Of a stretch of DNA of 64,000 nucleotides, positions 45,607 to 54,740 are shown piece after piece; the stretch's first letter is position 1; each line of letters begins with the position of its first letter. A program made the translations under genes and the position numbers. The DNA comes from Rhizobium sp. RU36D (lineage in GTDB: Bacteria; Pseudomonadota; Alphaproteobacteria; Rhizobiales; Rhizobiaceae). The stretch is taken from positions 62,001 to 126,000 of the forward strand of contig NZ_FWXU01000008.1 of the NCBI RefSeq assembly GCF_900176345.1, written 5' to 3'. The notes beneath the pieces are model-generated. The model was not told the DNA's origin and searched no databases. It saw only the letters and a list, made by a program, of their open reading frames with translations.

Positions 45607-47898
45607 TTATCCTGCGACCGCCAACGACATTTCCTGCTTGAGGGACTGACCACGCGATGCCGACACCACGGCATCGACGTCGAGAATGAGTGCCACGCGG
45701 CCATCGCCCAGGATGGTTGCAGCGGCGATACCCGGAACGTGGGTGTAGTTTGCCTCAAGGCTCTTGATGACCACCTGACGCTGACCCTGGATGGCATCCA
45801 CCATCAGCGCGCGCTGGCCGCCACCTTCGGATTCCACCAGAAGTGCCACGCCCTCGATCGGATTGGCCTGGGTGGCGCGGAAGTTCAGGATGCGACCGAC
45901 ATCGACCAGCGGGCAGAAGCTGTTGCGGATCGAAATCAGGCGCTGGTTGGCACCGAAGGAATGGATGTTGGCGGCTTCCGGCTGCAGCGTCTCGACGATC
46001 GCCGTCAGCGGCACGACCAGCGTCTGGCCGGCAACCGTGACCACCATGCCGTCCAGTACGGCCAGCGTCAGCGGAAGGCTCATCGTGAAGGTCGAGCCCT
46101 GACCAGGTCTCGACGTGATCGAAATGCGACCGCCAAGAGCCTGGATCGAGCGCTTGACGACGTCCATGCCGACGCCGCGACCCGAGATGTCCGAAATCTT
46201 GTCGGCGGTGGAGAAGCCCGGCGCAAAGATCAGGTTGTCGATTTCTTCGTCCGACAGGTTGGCGTCGGCCGTGATCAGGTCGTTGTCGATTGCCTTCTGG
46301 CGCACACGCTCGCGGTTGATACCAGCACCGTCGTCGACCAGTTCGATGACGATACGGCCGGAGCGATGCTTCGCGGTCAGCTTAACCGTGCCTTCCGGAT
46401 TCTTGCCGGCGGCAGCGCGCTTTTCCGGGCTTTCGATGCCATGGTCCACGGCATTGCGGATCATGTGCGTCAGCGGCTCGGCCAGCTTGTCAATGACGGT
46501 CTTGTCGACTTCAGTGTTTTCACCTTCCGTAACGAGACGGATGGACTTGCCCACCATGTCGGCCACTTCGCGGACGATACGCGACATGCGCTGGAAGACC
46601 GGCTTGACTGGCTGCGCGCGGATCGCCATGACCGAGTCCTGGATCTCGCGGGTCAGCTGCTGCAGCTCTTCCAGGCCCATGTTGATGGACGAGGTGCCGT
46701 TGTTGTCGTTCTCGATCACGCTCTGGGAGAGCATGGCCTGGTTGATGACCAGCTCGCCGACCAGGTTGATCAGGCGGTCGACGCGGTCGAGATCGACGCG
46801 GATGGTCTGGCCGGCAGCACCGGCGCTGTTCTGTGCATTCTGGGCAGCGGCTGCGGCAGCCGCCGCAGCGGCAGGCGATTCCTTCTTCTCGCGGGATGCG
46901 GTCTCGGCCATCTTCACGACATTGGTCGCGGTGGCGGCAGCCGTGACGGCAGCAGAAACAGTGGTCTCGGCGGCTTCGGCGCCATCGGAATCCGACTGGT
47001 CGCCGGCATCATCGTCGAGGGCGGAGAGATCGAAGGGTACCGGGATCATCGGCAGGTCGTCGGTTCCGGCCTGGGCAGCCGACTCGATGGCCTTGATCTC
47101 GAGATCACAGTCCCATTCAGCGAATTCGAAGACGCTGCGGATGCCCTCCTCGCCCTTTTCGGTGCGGATCGAGATCTTCCAGCCGAAATAGGAGCCTTCC
47201 GGATCCATCGCGTCGAGCGGCGGCAGGTCGTCCATGTTGCAGAGCACGCTCATCTCGCCGATGCGCGAGAGGTCGCGCAGCAGGAGGGCGGCTTCATTGC
47301 CCTTGGAATAGAGCTCGGCACGCGGCTTGAAGGAGACTTCGAACAGCGGCTTTTCAGCCTGCTCTTCGGTTTCCGGGAACCCGTCGAAAGAGAAGGGAAC
47401 CGGCTGGAACCCGCTATCGTCGGTCGGGGCAGCGGCGACGGGTGCAGGTGCAGGAGCCGCCTTCTTCGGCGCGGCCTTGGGAGCCGGGGCCGGGGCAGCC
47501 GATGCCTGGGGTATCTCGCCGTTTGCCAGCGCTTCCAGTTCCTTGACCAGGCCGCTGGAGCGGGATTCATCGACGCCGCCGCCATCGCGGGACGCACTCA
47601 CGAGGTCGGCCAGGACGTCGGCCGACTTCAGCATCACCTTCATGACTTCCGGACCGGGCTCCAGCTTGTTGGAGCGAACGCAATCAAGAGTAGTTTCAAA
47701 GACGTGCGCGAAGGCAACCAGCTCTTCCAGGCCGAAAGCACCGGCACCGCCCTTGATGGAGTGAACCGCTCGGAACACGGCGTTGACCGTCTCCGGATCG
47801 CGATCTCCGTCATTCATTTTCAGAAGACCGGATTCCAGTTCAGCGAGCTGCTCCTCGCATTCCTGGAAGAAGATCTCTTTGATTTCGTTCATATCCAT
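45607..47898 (-). CDS. cheA: Chemotaxis histidine kinase CheA
   Basis: 763 residues. P1 domain with phospho-His46 (AVFRAVHSIKGGAGAFGLEE), an Ala/Pro linker, P2-like part, P3 dimerisation helices, P4 ATPase (NAVDHGIESPEKRAAAGKNP, GAGINRERVR, FAPGFSTADKISDISGRGVG, MDVVKRSIQALGG) and CheW-like P5 at the end. It is the central kinase for CheY1, CheY2 and CheB. It lies 16 bp after cheY1. Confidence 0.97.
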   Translation of the reverse strand: MDMNEIKEIFFQECEEQLAELESGLLKMNDGDRDPETVNAVFRAVHSIKGGAGAFGLEELVAFAHVFETTLDCVRSNKLEPGPEVMKVMLKSADVLADLVSASRDGGGVDESRSSGLVKELEALANGEIPQASAAPAPAPKAAPKKAAPAPAPVAAAPTDDSGFQPVPFSFDGFPETEEQAEKPLFEVSFKPRAELYSKGNEAALLLRDLSRIGEMSVLCNMDDLPPLDAMDPEGSYFGWKISIRTEKGEEGIRSVFEFAEWDCDLEIKAIESAAQAGTDDLPMIPVPFDLSALDDDAGDQSDSDGAEAAETTVSAAVTAAATATNVVKMAETASREKKESPAAAAAAAAAAQNAQNSAGAAGQTIRVDLDRVDRLINLVGELVINQAMLSQSVIENDNNGTSSINMGLEELQQLTREIQDSVMAIRAQPVKPVFQRMSRIVREVADMVGKSIRLVTEGENTEVDKTVIDKLAEPLTHMIRNAVDHGIESPEKRAAAGKNPEGTVKLTAKHRSGRIVIELVDDGAGINRERVRQKAIDNDLITADANLSDEEIDNLIFAPGFSTADKISDISGRGVGMDVVKRSIQALGGRISITSRPGQGSTFTMSLPLTLAVLDGMVVTVAGQTLVVPLTAIVETLQPEAANIHSFGANQRLISIRNSFCPLVDVGRILNFRATQANPIEGVALLVESEGGGQRALMVDAIQGQRQVVIKSLEANYTHVPGIAAATILGDGRVALILDVDAVVSASRGQSLKQEMSLAVAG

Positions 47899-47914
47899 CG
47901 GAGAAAATCCCGGT

Positions 47915-48280
47915 TCAGGCGGTTACACGCTCAATGGCATCGATCAGTTTGGTCGGGTCGAACGGCTTGACGATCCAGCCCGTGGCACCGGCCTGACGCG
48001 CGCGGTTCTTCTTTTCCGCATCGCTTTCCGTGGTGAGAACGAGGATCGGGATAGCCCGGTACTTCTCGTTGCGGCGAACGCCTTCAATGAAGCCGAAGCC
48101 ATCGAGACGCGGCATGTTGATGTCGGTCACGATCACGTCGGGATTGCATTCTTCCAGAACCTCGAGGCCTTCGACGCCATCCTCGGCCTGGATGGTCTCG
48201 AAACCCGCATTGTTCAGGGTAACGAGCAGCATGTTCCGGATGGTCCTGGAATCATCTACCGTCAGAACTTTCTTCTTCAT
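47915..48280 (-). CDS. cheY1: Chemotaxis response regulator CheY1
   Basis: 121 residues, single receiver: VLTVDDSRTIRNML with the acid pair D9/D10, Asp53 in VIVTDINMPRLDG, Thr in LVLTTESD and Lys in GWIVKPFDPTKL. The paired rhizobial CheY that drains phosphate from CheA. It overlaps cheS by four bases. Confidence 0.94.
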   Translation of the reverse strand: MKKKVLTVDDSRTIRNMLLVTLNNAGFETIQAEDGVEGLEVLEECNPDVIVTDINMPRLDGFGFIEGVRRNEKYRAIPILVLTTESDAEKKNRARQAGATGWIVKPFDPTKLIDAIERVTA

Positions 48281-48576
48281 TGCCGAATCTCCTTAGCGAG
48301 CAGATGCTCGATGTTGATGCCTATAAGTTGTGCAGTCTTCAGGAATGCCTCGGACGCCTTGGCAAAGGTGAAAGAGTGCTTGTCCTCTTCCCATGCCTTG
48401 GCACCGGCCATCAGCACCTGCATGCATTGCGCGCCGACCCGCTCGACACTCGACGCGTCGATCGCGATTGCGCTTCCGCGCATCGATACCAACTTGCCGC
48501 GCAGTTCGGAGGCTTCGTTCAGATCGAGTATCGCTGCCAATTTCAAATCGTTGCCTGCGGCTTTCGTGCTTGCCAT
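48277..48576 (-). CDS. cheS: STAS-domain chemotaxis protein CheS
   Basis: 99 residues from the ATG at 48576, with GAGGAA seven bases upstream. STAS fold pattern: LAAILDLNEASELRGKLVSM, then AIAIDASSVERVGAQCMQVL. In S. meliloti CheS binds CheA and speeds CheY1 dephosphorylation. Second gene of the operon, 124 bp after icpA. Confidence 0.85.
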   Translation of the reverse strand: MASTKAAGNDLKLAAILDLNEASELRGKLVSMRGSAIAIDASSVERVGAQCMQVLMAGAKAWEEDKHSFTFAKASEAFLKTAQLIGINIEHLLAKEIRQ

Positions 48577-48700
48577 CAACTCATTCCTCGTCCTTCAAAT
48601 CGGGGCCACAGCGCCGGTTGCGACCACTTTGCATGGTGTTTAGCGGCCACCCGACAACACCAGTCCACTCCTGTGTAGTAGAAGTTGGTAAACAATCCCC

Positions 48701-50350
48701 TCAACCTCCCAGCGCTTGGAGCGGCGGAATGTAGGAAAAATCGCCATTCATCGAATTTTCCATAAATTCTTGATGGTTTTCTTCCGAGCGCCGTGCATTC
48801 AGGTCCAGCCTGACCTGATGATGATGGATCGCATTGGCCGCCCTTGCCTGCGGAAGCGTGCGCGCCTCCATCTCCCGACGGTGGATCGTGAACTCGCGCA
48901 CCGTCTGGCCAAGTTCGAGAATGACGGTGTGGAGTTCATCGCTGCGACAGCTCATCTCGCGCGCCTTGCCGACGCTTGCTTCCGTTTCGCGGCCAAGCGC
49001 ATTGACGGATGCGCCGACCTCGCCGATCGCCTTCAAATGCTCGCCCGTCTGGCGCGCGACCGCCGACACCGTTTCGTTGATCGTCGCCACCTGGCCGGCG
49101 ATCGTCTCGATCGCATGCTGGGTGCGGCCGACCACCTGAACCCCGGCATCGACCTGCGCCTTCGTGGTGGCGACAAGGGCCTTGATCTCACGGGCCGCCT
49201 CGGCGGAACGCTGCGCAAGCGCGCGAACTTCCTGGGCCACGACCGCAAAGCCGCGACCGGCGTCACCCGCCCTCGCCGCCTCGATGCCGGCATTCAGCGC
49301 CAGAAGATTGGTCTGGAAGGCAATTTCGTCGATGGCACCGATGATTTCGCCGATCTGTTCGGCGGAGGCCTCGATATCGGCCATGGCGTTTATCGCCTGG
49401 CCGGCCACCTGCCCGCTCTCATCAACTGAAAGCCTGGTCGCGACCGTCACCTTCTCAGCGGCGCCGGACATGCCGGCACTTTCGCCGACTCCCAGGCGGA
49501 TCGCCTCCAGTGCTGAAACAGCTTCCGCCAGGCGTTGCGACCTGTTTTCGCCCGCTTCCGCCTGTAGGCGCAGGGCGGCGTTCGTATCGATGGAGGCTTC
49601 ATCGGCCCGCTTCATGTCGCGGTCAACAGCGGCGAAGGTAGCCTGCAATCCTTCAAGCGCCTGATTGAAGCTGTCGGCGAGTTCGCGATATTCCTCCGGC
49701 ACATCGGCGTCGATGCGCACCGTCAGGTCGCGGGCGGCAAGCGCACGGATGGCATCGCCGAAAACCGCGTCGACATCGCTGCGTTCGCGCTTGCGCAATT
49801 CGGAGAGGTCGCGGTGATGCTTCATGCGCAGTTCGTTGAAGCGAAGCGATACGGCGATTTCGACATCGACCATCACGAGGCGCACGAGTGCGGCCACGAG
49901 GTCTGCCAGTTCCTGGTTGCGCTTGCGTGCTCCGGAAAAGAAACCGCGTCCGGACAGGTCCTTGATGACGGCCGAAAGCAGGTGTTCCAGCATGACCCCG
50001 TGACCGGCGATCTGCCAGCGCGGGTCGAGGCCCATCTTGGCCTGGCTATCGGCCAGCACCTTGACGCGTTCGGCATAGAGCGTGTCGAACCGGGCGTCCG
50101 TCAGCACATCCCAATGGGAGGCCAGGAGGTCGTGCAGCCGTTCAATCTGATGTTCGCTGGTGAAATTGCGCGCCGCGTCCGGAAAGGTCTGCAGGCGATG
50201 GAAGACATCCCGCAGGCCTGACTTGATCGAAGTCTGGAGGTCGGCGCGGTGGCGGCGCAGAAGATCGGTGCTATCGGCTTCCAAACCGGCAAAGCGAAGC
50301 CGGTCACGTAGGCTGCCCGCCTGCGCTCCTGCCCCTCTATCTGCCGGCAT
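48701..50350 (-). CDS. icpA: Cytoplasmic chemoreceptor IcpA with globin-like sensor
   Basis: 549 residues from the ATG at 50350 ([20 protein letters not shown]) with GGGGCGAG upstream. No membrane segment. An N-terminal globin-coupled-sensor fold (about 12-170: [40 protein letters not shown]), a HAMP-like stretch and the MCP signalling hairpin ([40 protein letters not shown]). The residue aligned with the proximal heme His of HemAT is Gln103 ([12 protein letters not shown]), so heme binding is doubtful. It is the first gene of the che operon. Confidence 0.9.
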   Translation of the reverse strand: MPADRGAGAQAGSLRDRLRFAGLEADSTDLLRRHRADLQTSIKSGLRDVFHRLQTFPDAARNFTSEHQIERLHDLLASHWDVLTDARFDTLYAERVKVLADSQAKMGLDPRWQIAGHGVMLEHLLSAVIKDLSGRGFFSGARKRNQELADLVAALVRLVMVDVEIAVSLRFNELRMKHHRDLSELRKRERSDVDAVFGDAIRALAARDLTVRIDADVPEEYRELADSFNQALEGLQATFAAVDRDMKRADEASIDTNAALRLQAEAGENRSQRLAEAVSALEAIRLGVGESAGMSGAAEKVTVATRLSVDESGQVAGQAINAMADIEASAEQIGEIIGAIDEIAFQTNLLALNAGIEAARAGDAGRGFAVVAQEVRALAQRSAEAAREIKALVATTKAQVDAGVQVVGRTQHAIETIAGQVATINETVSAVARQTGEHLKAIGEVGASVNALGRETEASVGKAREMSCRSDELHTVILELGQTVREFTIHRREMEARTLPQARAANAIHHHQVRLDLNARRSEENHQEFMENSMNGDFSYIPPLQALGG

Positions 50351-50739
50351 GTCTCGCCCCAAAACAGATCCCCGCACGAAAGGCCGGATCGAATATCAAA
50401 CCGGCTCAGCTGTGCAGCGCCAGGTTCGGTTGGGCAGATGGGGGCATTCGCGCGCTATCGATGCATGCATCTCAGGCAAAACCGCATCACCAAACGTTCC
50501 TGGAACTGCGTCCATGACTTCATACCGGATCGGAACCGGTACGACGGTGCGGCTTCATGCCCGACAGGGACCCTGTGATTCACAGTCCCATTCCGACGTA
50601 TCCTTCAATCATTATGGTTAATTCCTTGACTGAAGGTTAATTCTTACTACAGGGATTCTCGCCAAGGGCAAAACTGTTTTTTAAACATACCCTTGCCGCA
50701 CCGCGTGCAAGTGGTGCGCGACACTCGCGCCTTGACCGC
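50351..50739 (-). promoter_or_regulatory. Chemotaxis operon leader and promoter region
   Basis: 389 bases without a gene. It contains a flagellin-leader-like element (50521-50559): CATGAAG box, then TACCGG-TTCCGAT-CCGGTA on the minus strand. Further up are two overlapping palindromes, ACAGGG-A-CCCTGT (50564-50576) and CTGTGA-T-TCACAG (50573-50585), and a TTAACCTTCA box near 50630. The element lies about 170 bases before the icpA start, further than in the flagellin genes. Confidence 0.6.
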
Positions 50740-51981
50740 TCAGGTTGCGGACATCACGATATCCTCATCGACCAGCGCCATGGCCCGTTCCAGATGGCCC
50801 TGGAACACCAGTTGCGGCTCGTCGGGAACGACGGACAGGATCGGCATGCCCTCCATGCGGACCACCTGGGACTGCGACAGCCCCTCCTCCATGCCTGCCC
50901 GCATAAGGTCGAAATAGCGCGCGCCCGGTCCGGTGATGGCAACAGGCATGTGGCTGTTGAGGCTGAAGACACGGGACAGGCCGAAACCCAGCGCCTGGCC
51001 GGCGACACGGAAGGCATAGTTGGCCATGCGGTTGCCGCTTCGGGCACTGGCCGCCAGCTTGTCGACTTCGGGGATCGGCACGAATTTCGCCGGGATGGTA
51101 TCCAGCGGAACCTCAAACGCGGTCCTGAGGATGCCGTAAAGACCGGCATAAGCCTCGACGCAGCCACGGGCGCCGCAGCGACAGAGCGCACCATTCGGCA
51201 CATGCAGCATATGGCCGAAATTGGGGGCCCGGACCTCGATCTCGCCCGCTGGCCTGGCCGTGGCGATGCCAAGGCCGATGCTGTGTCCGAGCGAGAGGGC
51301 GGTGACGCCGGTGAACCCGGCAGCGGAGGCCTGCTGTTGCTGGCCAAGGGCGCTGGCAACGAGCAGCGTTTCATTGCTGAGCGAAAGCCGGGCACCCCAA
51401 AGCGGCTTCAACCCCGCCTCGAAATCCACCTGTTCTGTCCCCAGGACTGGCGACCATCGAAGGACGGGCGCATCGGCTGCGACCAAGCCCTTGCTGCTGA
51501 TCGATATGGCGCGCACCCGGTCGCGTGCGATGCGCGAGCGGTCCAGGACCCGTTCAAGACCCGCGCCGATCGCCGCGAGGAAGTCGCCGGCCCGGCCCTG
51601 CATGCGCGGTTCGACGAAGCGGTCGATCAGCTTTCCCGCATAGTCCACCAGGGAATACTGGATGGCATCGGACGAAATGATGACAATGATCAGGTAGGCT
51701 GAGCCGCGGCGTTGCGCGAAGAGGACGCGCGGGCGCCCGCGACCGGAGCCTGCCTGCTGCTCGCTCTTTTCGATGACCTCGGCGCGTTCGAGATCCGAGG
51801 TGATGGCCGACACCGTTGCAGACGCAAGCCCAGTATGATCGCTGAGCTCCGTATGGGAGAGGCGACCATGACGACGCAAGGCCTTCAGCACGGCCACGCG
51901 ATTGCGCAGCCCGAGCAGCTCGGTCCCGGTTCTCGCCGGTTTCGCAACCTCCGCCGAAGACGCGTTATGGTGACCTGACAT
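50740..51981 (-). CDS. ROK-family sugar-responsive repressor (XylR-like)
   Basis: 413 residues from the ATG at 51981 (MSGHHNASSAEVAKPARTGT), with AGGGAG upstream; the frame is open to 52047 but lacks a site. N-terminal winged helix-turn-helix (ALRRHGRLSHTELSDHTGLA, SATVSAITSDLERAEVIE), then a ROK domain with zinc motif GALCRCGARGCVEAYAG. It is divergent from xylF and probably controls it through the TTCTCGAC sites. Ligand likely xylose or a related pentose (inference). Confidence 0.85.
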   Translation of the reverse strand: MSGHHNASSAEVAKPARTGTELLGLRNRVAVLKALRRHGRLSHTELSDHTGLASATVSAITSDLERAEVIEKSEQQAGSGRGRPRVLFAQRRGSAYLIIVIISSDAIQYSLVDYAGKLIDRFVEPRMQGRAGDFLAAIGAGLERVLDRSRIARDRVRAISISSKGLVAADAPVLRWSPVLGTEQVDFEAGLKPLWGARLSLSNETLLVASALGQQQQASAAGFTGVTALSLGHSIGLGIATARPAGEIEVRAPNFGHMLHVPNGALCRCGARGCVEAYAGLYGILRTAFEVPLDTIPAKFVPIPEVDKLAASARSGNRMANYAFRVAGQALGFGLSRVFSLNSHMPVAITGPGARYFDLMRAGMEEGLSQSQVVRMEGMPILSVVPDEPQLVFQGHLERAMALVDEDIVMSAT

Positions 51982-52032
51982 GCTACTCCCTGGGGCCTTC
52001 GGAAACACTGTTCCTTCGGCTGCTGCACCGTG

Positions 52033-52063
52033 TTGACAGTGCATCATTTATCTGACATTTAAT
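52033..52063 (+). promoter_or_regulatory. Probable xylF promoter
   Basis: TTGACA at 52033-52038 and an AT-rich ATTTAA/TTTAAT at 52057-52063, spacing 18-19. The operator starts right at the -10 end, as expected for a repressible promoter. Confidence 0.5.
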
Positions 52064-52103
52064 TTCTCGACTGTCGAGAAAATTTAATTTCAAGCTTCTC
52101 GAC
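52063..52103. promoter_or_regulatory. Operator of the ROK repressor
   Basis: Perfect palindrome TTTCTCGACTGTCGAGAAA (52063-52081) and a third half site TTCTCGAC at 52096-52103. It lies between the divergent ROK and xylF genes, just downstream of the presumed xylF promoter. Confidence 0.7.
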
Positions 52104-52166
52104 AGACTTTGCCGCGGCCGTTCAAACCTTGAGGAGGTTGGCCGCATGTCACTTGGGAGGACAATT

Positions 52167-53204
52167 ATGAATCGTGTCTTGAAGCTGATGGCCGGCGTGG
52201 CCGTCGTTGTTACCATGCATACCGCTGCCATGGCTGCTGACCTCGTTGTCGGCGTGTCCTGGTCCAACTTCCAGGAAGAGCGTTGGAAGACCGACGAAGC
52301 CGCCATCAAGAAGGCTCTCGACGCTGTCGGCGCCAAGTACCTCTCCGCCGACGCCCAGTCTTCTCCCGCCAAGCAGCTGACCGACATCGAATCGCTGATC
52401 TCGCAGGGCGCCAATGCCCTGATCGTTCTGGCCCAGGACAGCGACGCCATCGGCCCGGCCATCGAAAAGGCCGCTGCTGAAGGCATTCCGGTCGTCGGCT
52501 ATGACCGCCTGATCGAAAACCCGGCCGCCTTCTACATCACCTTCGACAACAAGGAAGTTGGTCGCCTGCAGGCTGCTGAAGTGTTCAAGGCAAAGCCTGA
52601 AGGCAACTACGTCTTCATCAAGGGCTCTTCTTCGGACCCGAATGCTGACTTCCTGTTCTCGGGCCAGATGGAAGTGGTCAAGGCCGCCATTGATGCCGGC
52701 AAGATCAAGAATGTCGGCGAAGCCTATACCGATGGCTGGAAGCCGGAAGTTGCCCAGAAGAACATGGAGCAGTTCCTGACCGCCAACAACAACAAGGTCG
52801 ATGCAGTCGTCGCCTCCAACGACGGCACTGCAGGTGGCGCGATTGCCGCTCTCGAAGCCCAGGGCCTCGCCGGTTCCGTTCCGGTTTCCGGCCAGGATGC
52901 CGACAAGGCAGCGCTGAACCGCATCGCTTTGGGCACCCAGACCGTTTCCGTCTGGAAGGACAGCCGCGAACTCGGCAAGCGTGCTGCTGAAATCGCACTC
53001 GACCTGGCTGGTGGCAAGAAGCTCACCGAAGTCGCAGGCGTGACCACCTTCAAGGGTGGCCCGAAGGGCGTCGAAATGCAGTCGGTGTTCCTGGCACCTG
53101 TTGCCATCACCAAGGACAACCTGAACGTTGTCATCGACGCCGGCTGGATCACCAAGGCAGAAGCCTGCCAGGGTGCAAAGGCAGACGTTGCGGCCTGCAA
53201 GTAA
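52167..53204 (+). CDS. xylF: Xylose-type ABC transporter binding protein XylF
   Basis: 345 residues from the ATG at 52167 with GGGAGG upstream. Signal peptide ([20 protein letters not shown]), then a type-1 periplasmic sugar-binding fold: [34 protein letters not shown], and [39 protein letters not shown], close to E. coli XylF. Binds D-xylose (or a similar sugar) in the periplasm. Confidence 0.9.
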   Translation: MNRVLKLMAGVAVVVTMHTAAMAADLVVGVSWSNFQEERWKTDEAAIKKALDAVGAKYLSADAQSSPAKQLTDIESLISQGANALIVLAQDSDAIGPAIEKAAAEGIPVVGYDRLIENPAAFYITFDNKEVGRLQAAEVFKAKPEGNYVFIKGSSSDPNADFLFSGQMEVVKAAIDAGKIKNVGEAYTDGWKPEVAQKNMEQFLTANNNKVDAVVASNDGTAGGAIAALEAQGLAGSVPVSGQDADKAALNRIALGTQTVSVWKDSRELGKRAAEIALDLAGGKKLTEVAGVTTFKGGPKGVEMQSVFLAPVAITKDNLNVVIDAGWITKAEACQGAKADVAACK

Positions 53205-53239
53205 CGGCAATCCGTTCCACGGATGACTGAAGCGAAAGC

Positions 53240-53268
53240 GACGCCGCAACGCAACCCGTTGCGGCGTC
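53240..53268 (+). promoter_or_regulatory. Hairpin after xylF
   Basis: Perfect 12-pair stem GACGCCGCAACG/CGTTGCGGCGTC with loop CAACC, 36 bp after the xylF stop; no T run. It probably protects the xylF mRNA or partly ends transcription, giving more binding protein than permease. The rest of the 215-bp gap has no gene. Confidence 0.65.
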
Positions 53269-53419
53269 GTCTTGGGCGGGTCAGTATCCGCCACCGCCAT
53301 GGCGGATACGAGCGAGCGCGCGCGCCCCAAGCTTTCACGCGACGCTTTTGGTGGTCAGGTGACCGGGCGTCAGCAGTCGCCGCCGCAGAATTGCTTACCA
53401 GTGGGGAGAACGGCAGGGC

Positions 53420-54730
53420 ATGGCCGACACAATACAACAAGCACACACGACGCGCGCCAGTGGCGCCGAACACCCGGTCACGCGCTTCTTTCGCGCCACC
53501 GAGATCGATACGCGGCTGCTCGGCATGGTCGGCGCGCTGCTGTTCATCTGGGTCGGATTCGAGATCCTGACCGGCGGGCTTTTCCTGACGCCGCGCAACC
53601 TGTGGAACCTCACGGTTCAGACCTCCTCGATTGCCGTCATGGCAACCGGCATGGTGCTGATCATCGTGACCCGCAATATCGACCTGTCGGTCGGTTCGGT
53701 GCTCGGCTTCTGCGGCATCGTCATGGGCGTGCTGCAGGCGAAGATCCTGCCGCAATATCTCGGCCTCGACAGCAGCTGGATCTGGCCGATCACGCTGGCC
53801 TGCGGGATTGCAGTTGGCGCGGCCATCGGCGCGCTGCACGGCTCCATCATCGCCTTCCTGAAAGTGCCCTCCTTCATCGTCACGCTTGGCGGCCTGCTGG
53901 TCTGGCGCGGTGCCACCTGGTTCGTGACATCGGGGCAGACGGTTGCGCCGATGAACCCGACCTTCCGACTGATGGGTGGCGGGACCGAGGGCTCGATCGG
54001 CGCGACGGCAAGCTGGATCGTCGGGCTAGTCGCTTGCGTCGCCATTGTCGGCGCGATCATCAATGCCCGCAAGCAGCGCAAGCGCTTCGGCTTTCCGCGT
54101 CGGCCGATGTGGGCGGAGTATTTCCTCTCCATCCTCTCCTGCGCGCTGGTGCTCGGCGCCGTCTGGGTTGCCAATATCTATTACTGGCCTGTTAACATCG
54201 CCCGCCGCTATGCCGAGGCGGAAGGCATTGCCTGGCCCGAAGGTGGCCTGATGATCCCGCATGGCATCGCCGTGCCGGTCCTGATCGCCGTGGGCGTCGG
54301 CATCGTCATGACCTTCATCTCGACCCGCCTGCGCTTCGGCCGCTACGTCTTCGCTCTCGGCGGCAACCCGGAAGCGGCGGAACTCGCCGGCATCAAGACC
54401 CGCTGGGTCACCGTGCGCATCTTCGCGTTGATGGGTATCCTCTGCGCCATCGCCGCCGCCATCTCCACCGCTCGCCTCAATGCCGCGACCAATGCGCAGG
54501 GCGAGCTTGACGAACTCTATACCATTGCCGCGGCCGTGATCGGCGGCACCTCGCTTGCCGGGGGTGTCGGAACGGTTGCCGGCGCCATGTTGGGCGCGCT
54601 GGTCATGCAGTCGCTCCAATCCGGCATGGTTCTTCTCGGAATCGACAGTCCATTGCAGCGCATCGTCGTCGGCATCGTCCTGGTGCTCGCCGTATGGGCC
54701 GACACCGTCTATCGCGCTCGTGCCAAGTAA
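53420..54730 (+). CDS. xylH: Xylose-type ABC transporter permease XylH
   Basis: 436 residues with about 10-12 membrane helices and the sugar-permease motifs IVTRNIDLSVGSVLGFCGI, PSFIVTLGGLLVWRGATWF, GRYVFALGGNPEAAELAGI, and AVIGGTSLAGGVGTVAGAML. Length is larger than RbsC (about 320) and fits XylH. It is followed 10 bp later by xylG. Confidence 0.92.
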   Translation: MADTIQQAHTTRASGAEHPVTRFFRATEIDTRLLGMVGALLFIWVGFEILTGGLFLTPRNLWNLTVQTSSIAVMATGMVLIIVTRNIDLSVGSVLGFCGIVMGVLQAKILPQYLGLDSSWIWPITLACGIAVGAAIGALHGSIIAFLKVPSFIVTLGGLLVWRGATWFVTSGQTVAPMNPTFRLMGGGTEGSIGATASWIVGLVACVAIVGAIINARKQRKRFGFPRRPMWAEYFLSILSCALVLGAVWVANIYYWPVNIARRYAEAEGIAWPEGGLMIPHGIAVPVLIAVGVGIVMTFISTRLRFGRYVFALGGNPEAAELAGIKTRWVTVRIFALMGILCAIAAAISTARLNAATNAQGELDELYTIAAAVIGGTSLAGGVGTVAGAMLGALVMQSLQSGMVLLGIDSPLQRIVVGIVLVLAVWADTVYRARAK

Positions 54731-54740
54731 GGGGTAAACC

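Noticed and set aside
45739..47970. 743-codon plus-strand ORF opposite cheA
   Set aside because: Antisense shadow; CheA on the minus strand has all its domains and motifs.
52149..53330. 393-codon minus-strand ORF opposite xylF
   Set aside because: Shadow of xylF, which has signal peptide, ribosome site and clear homology.
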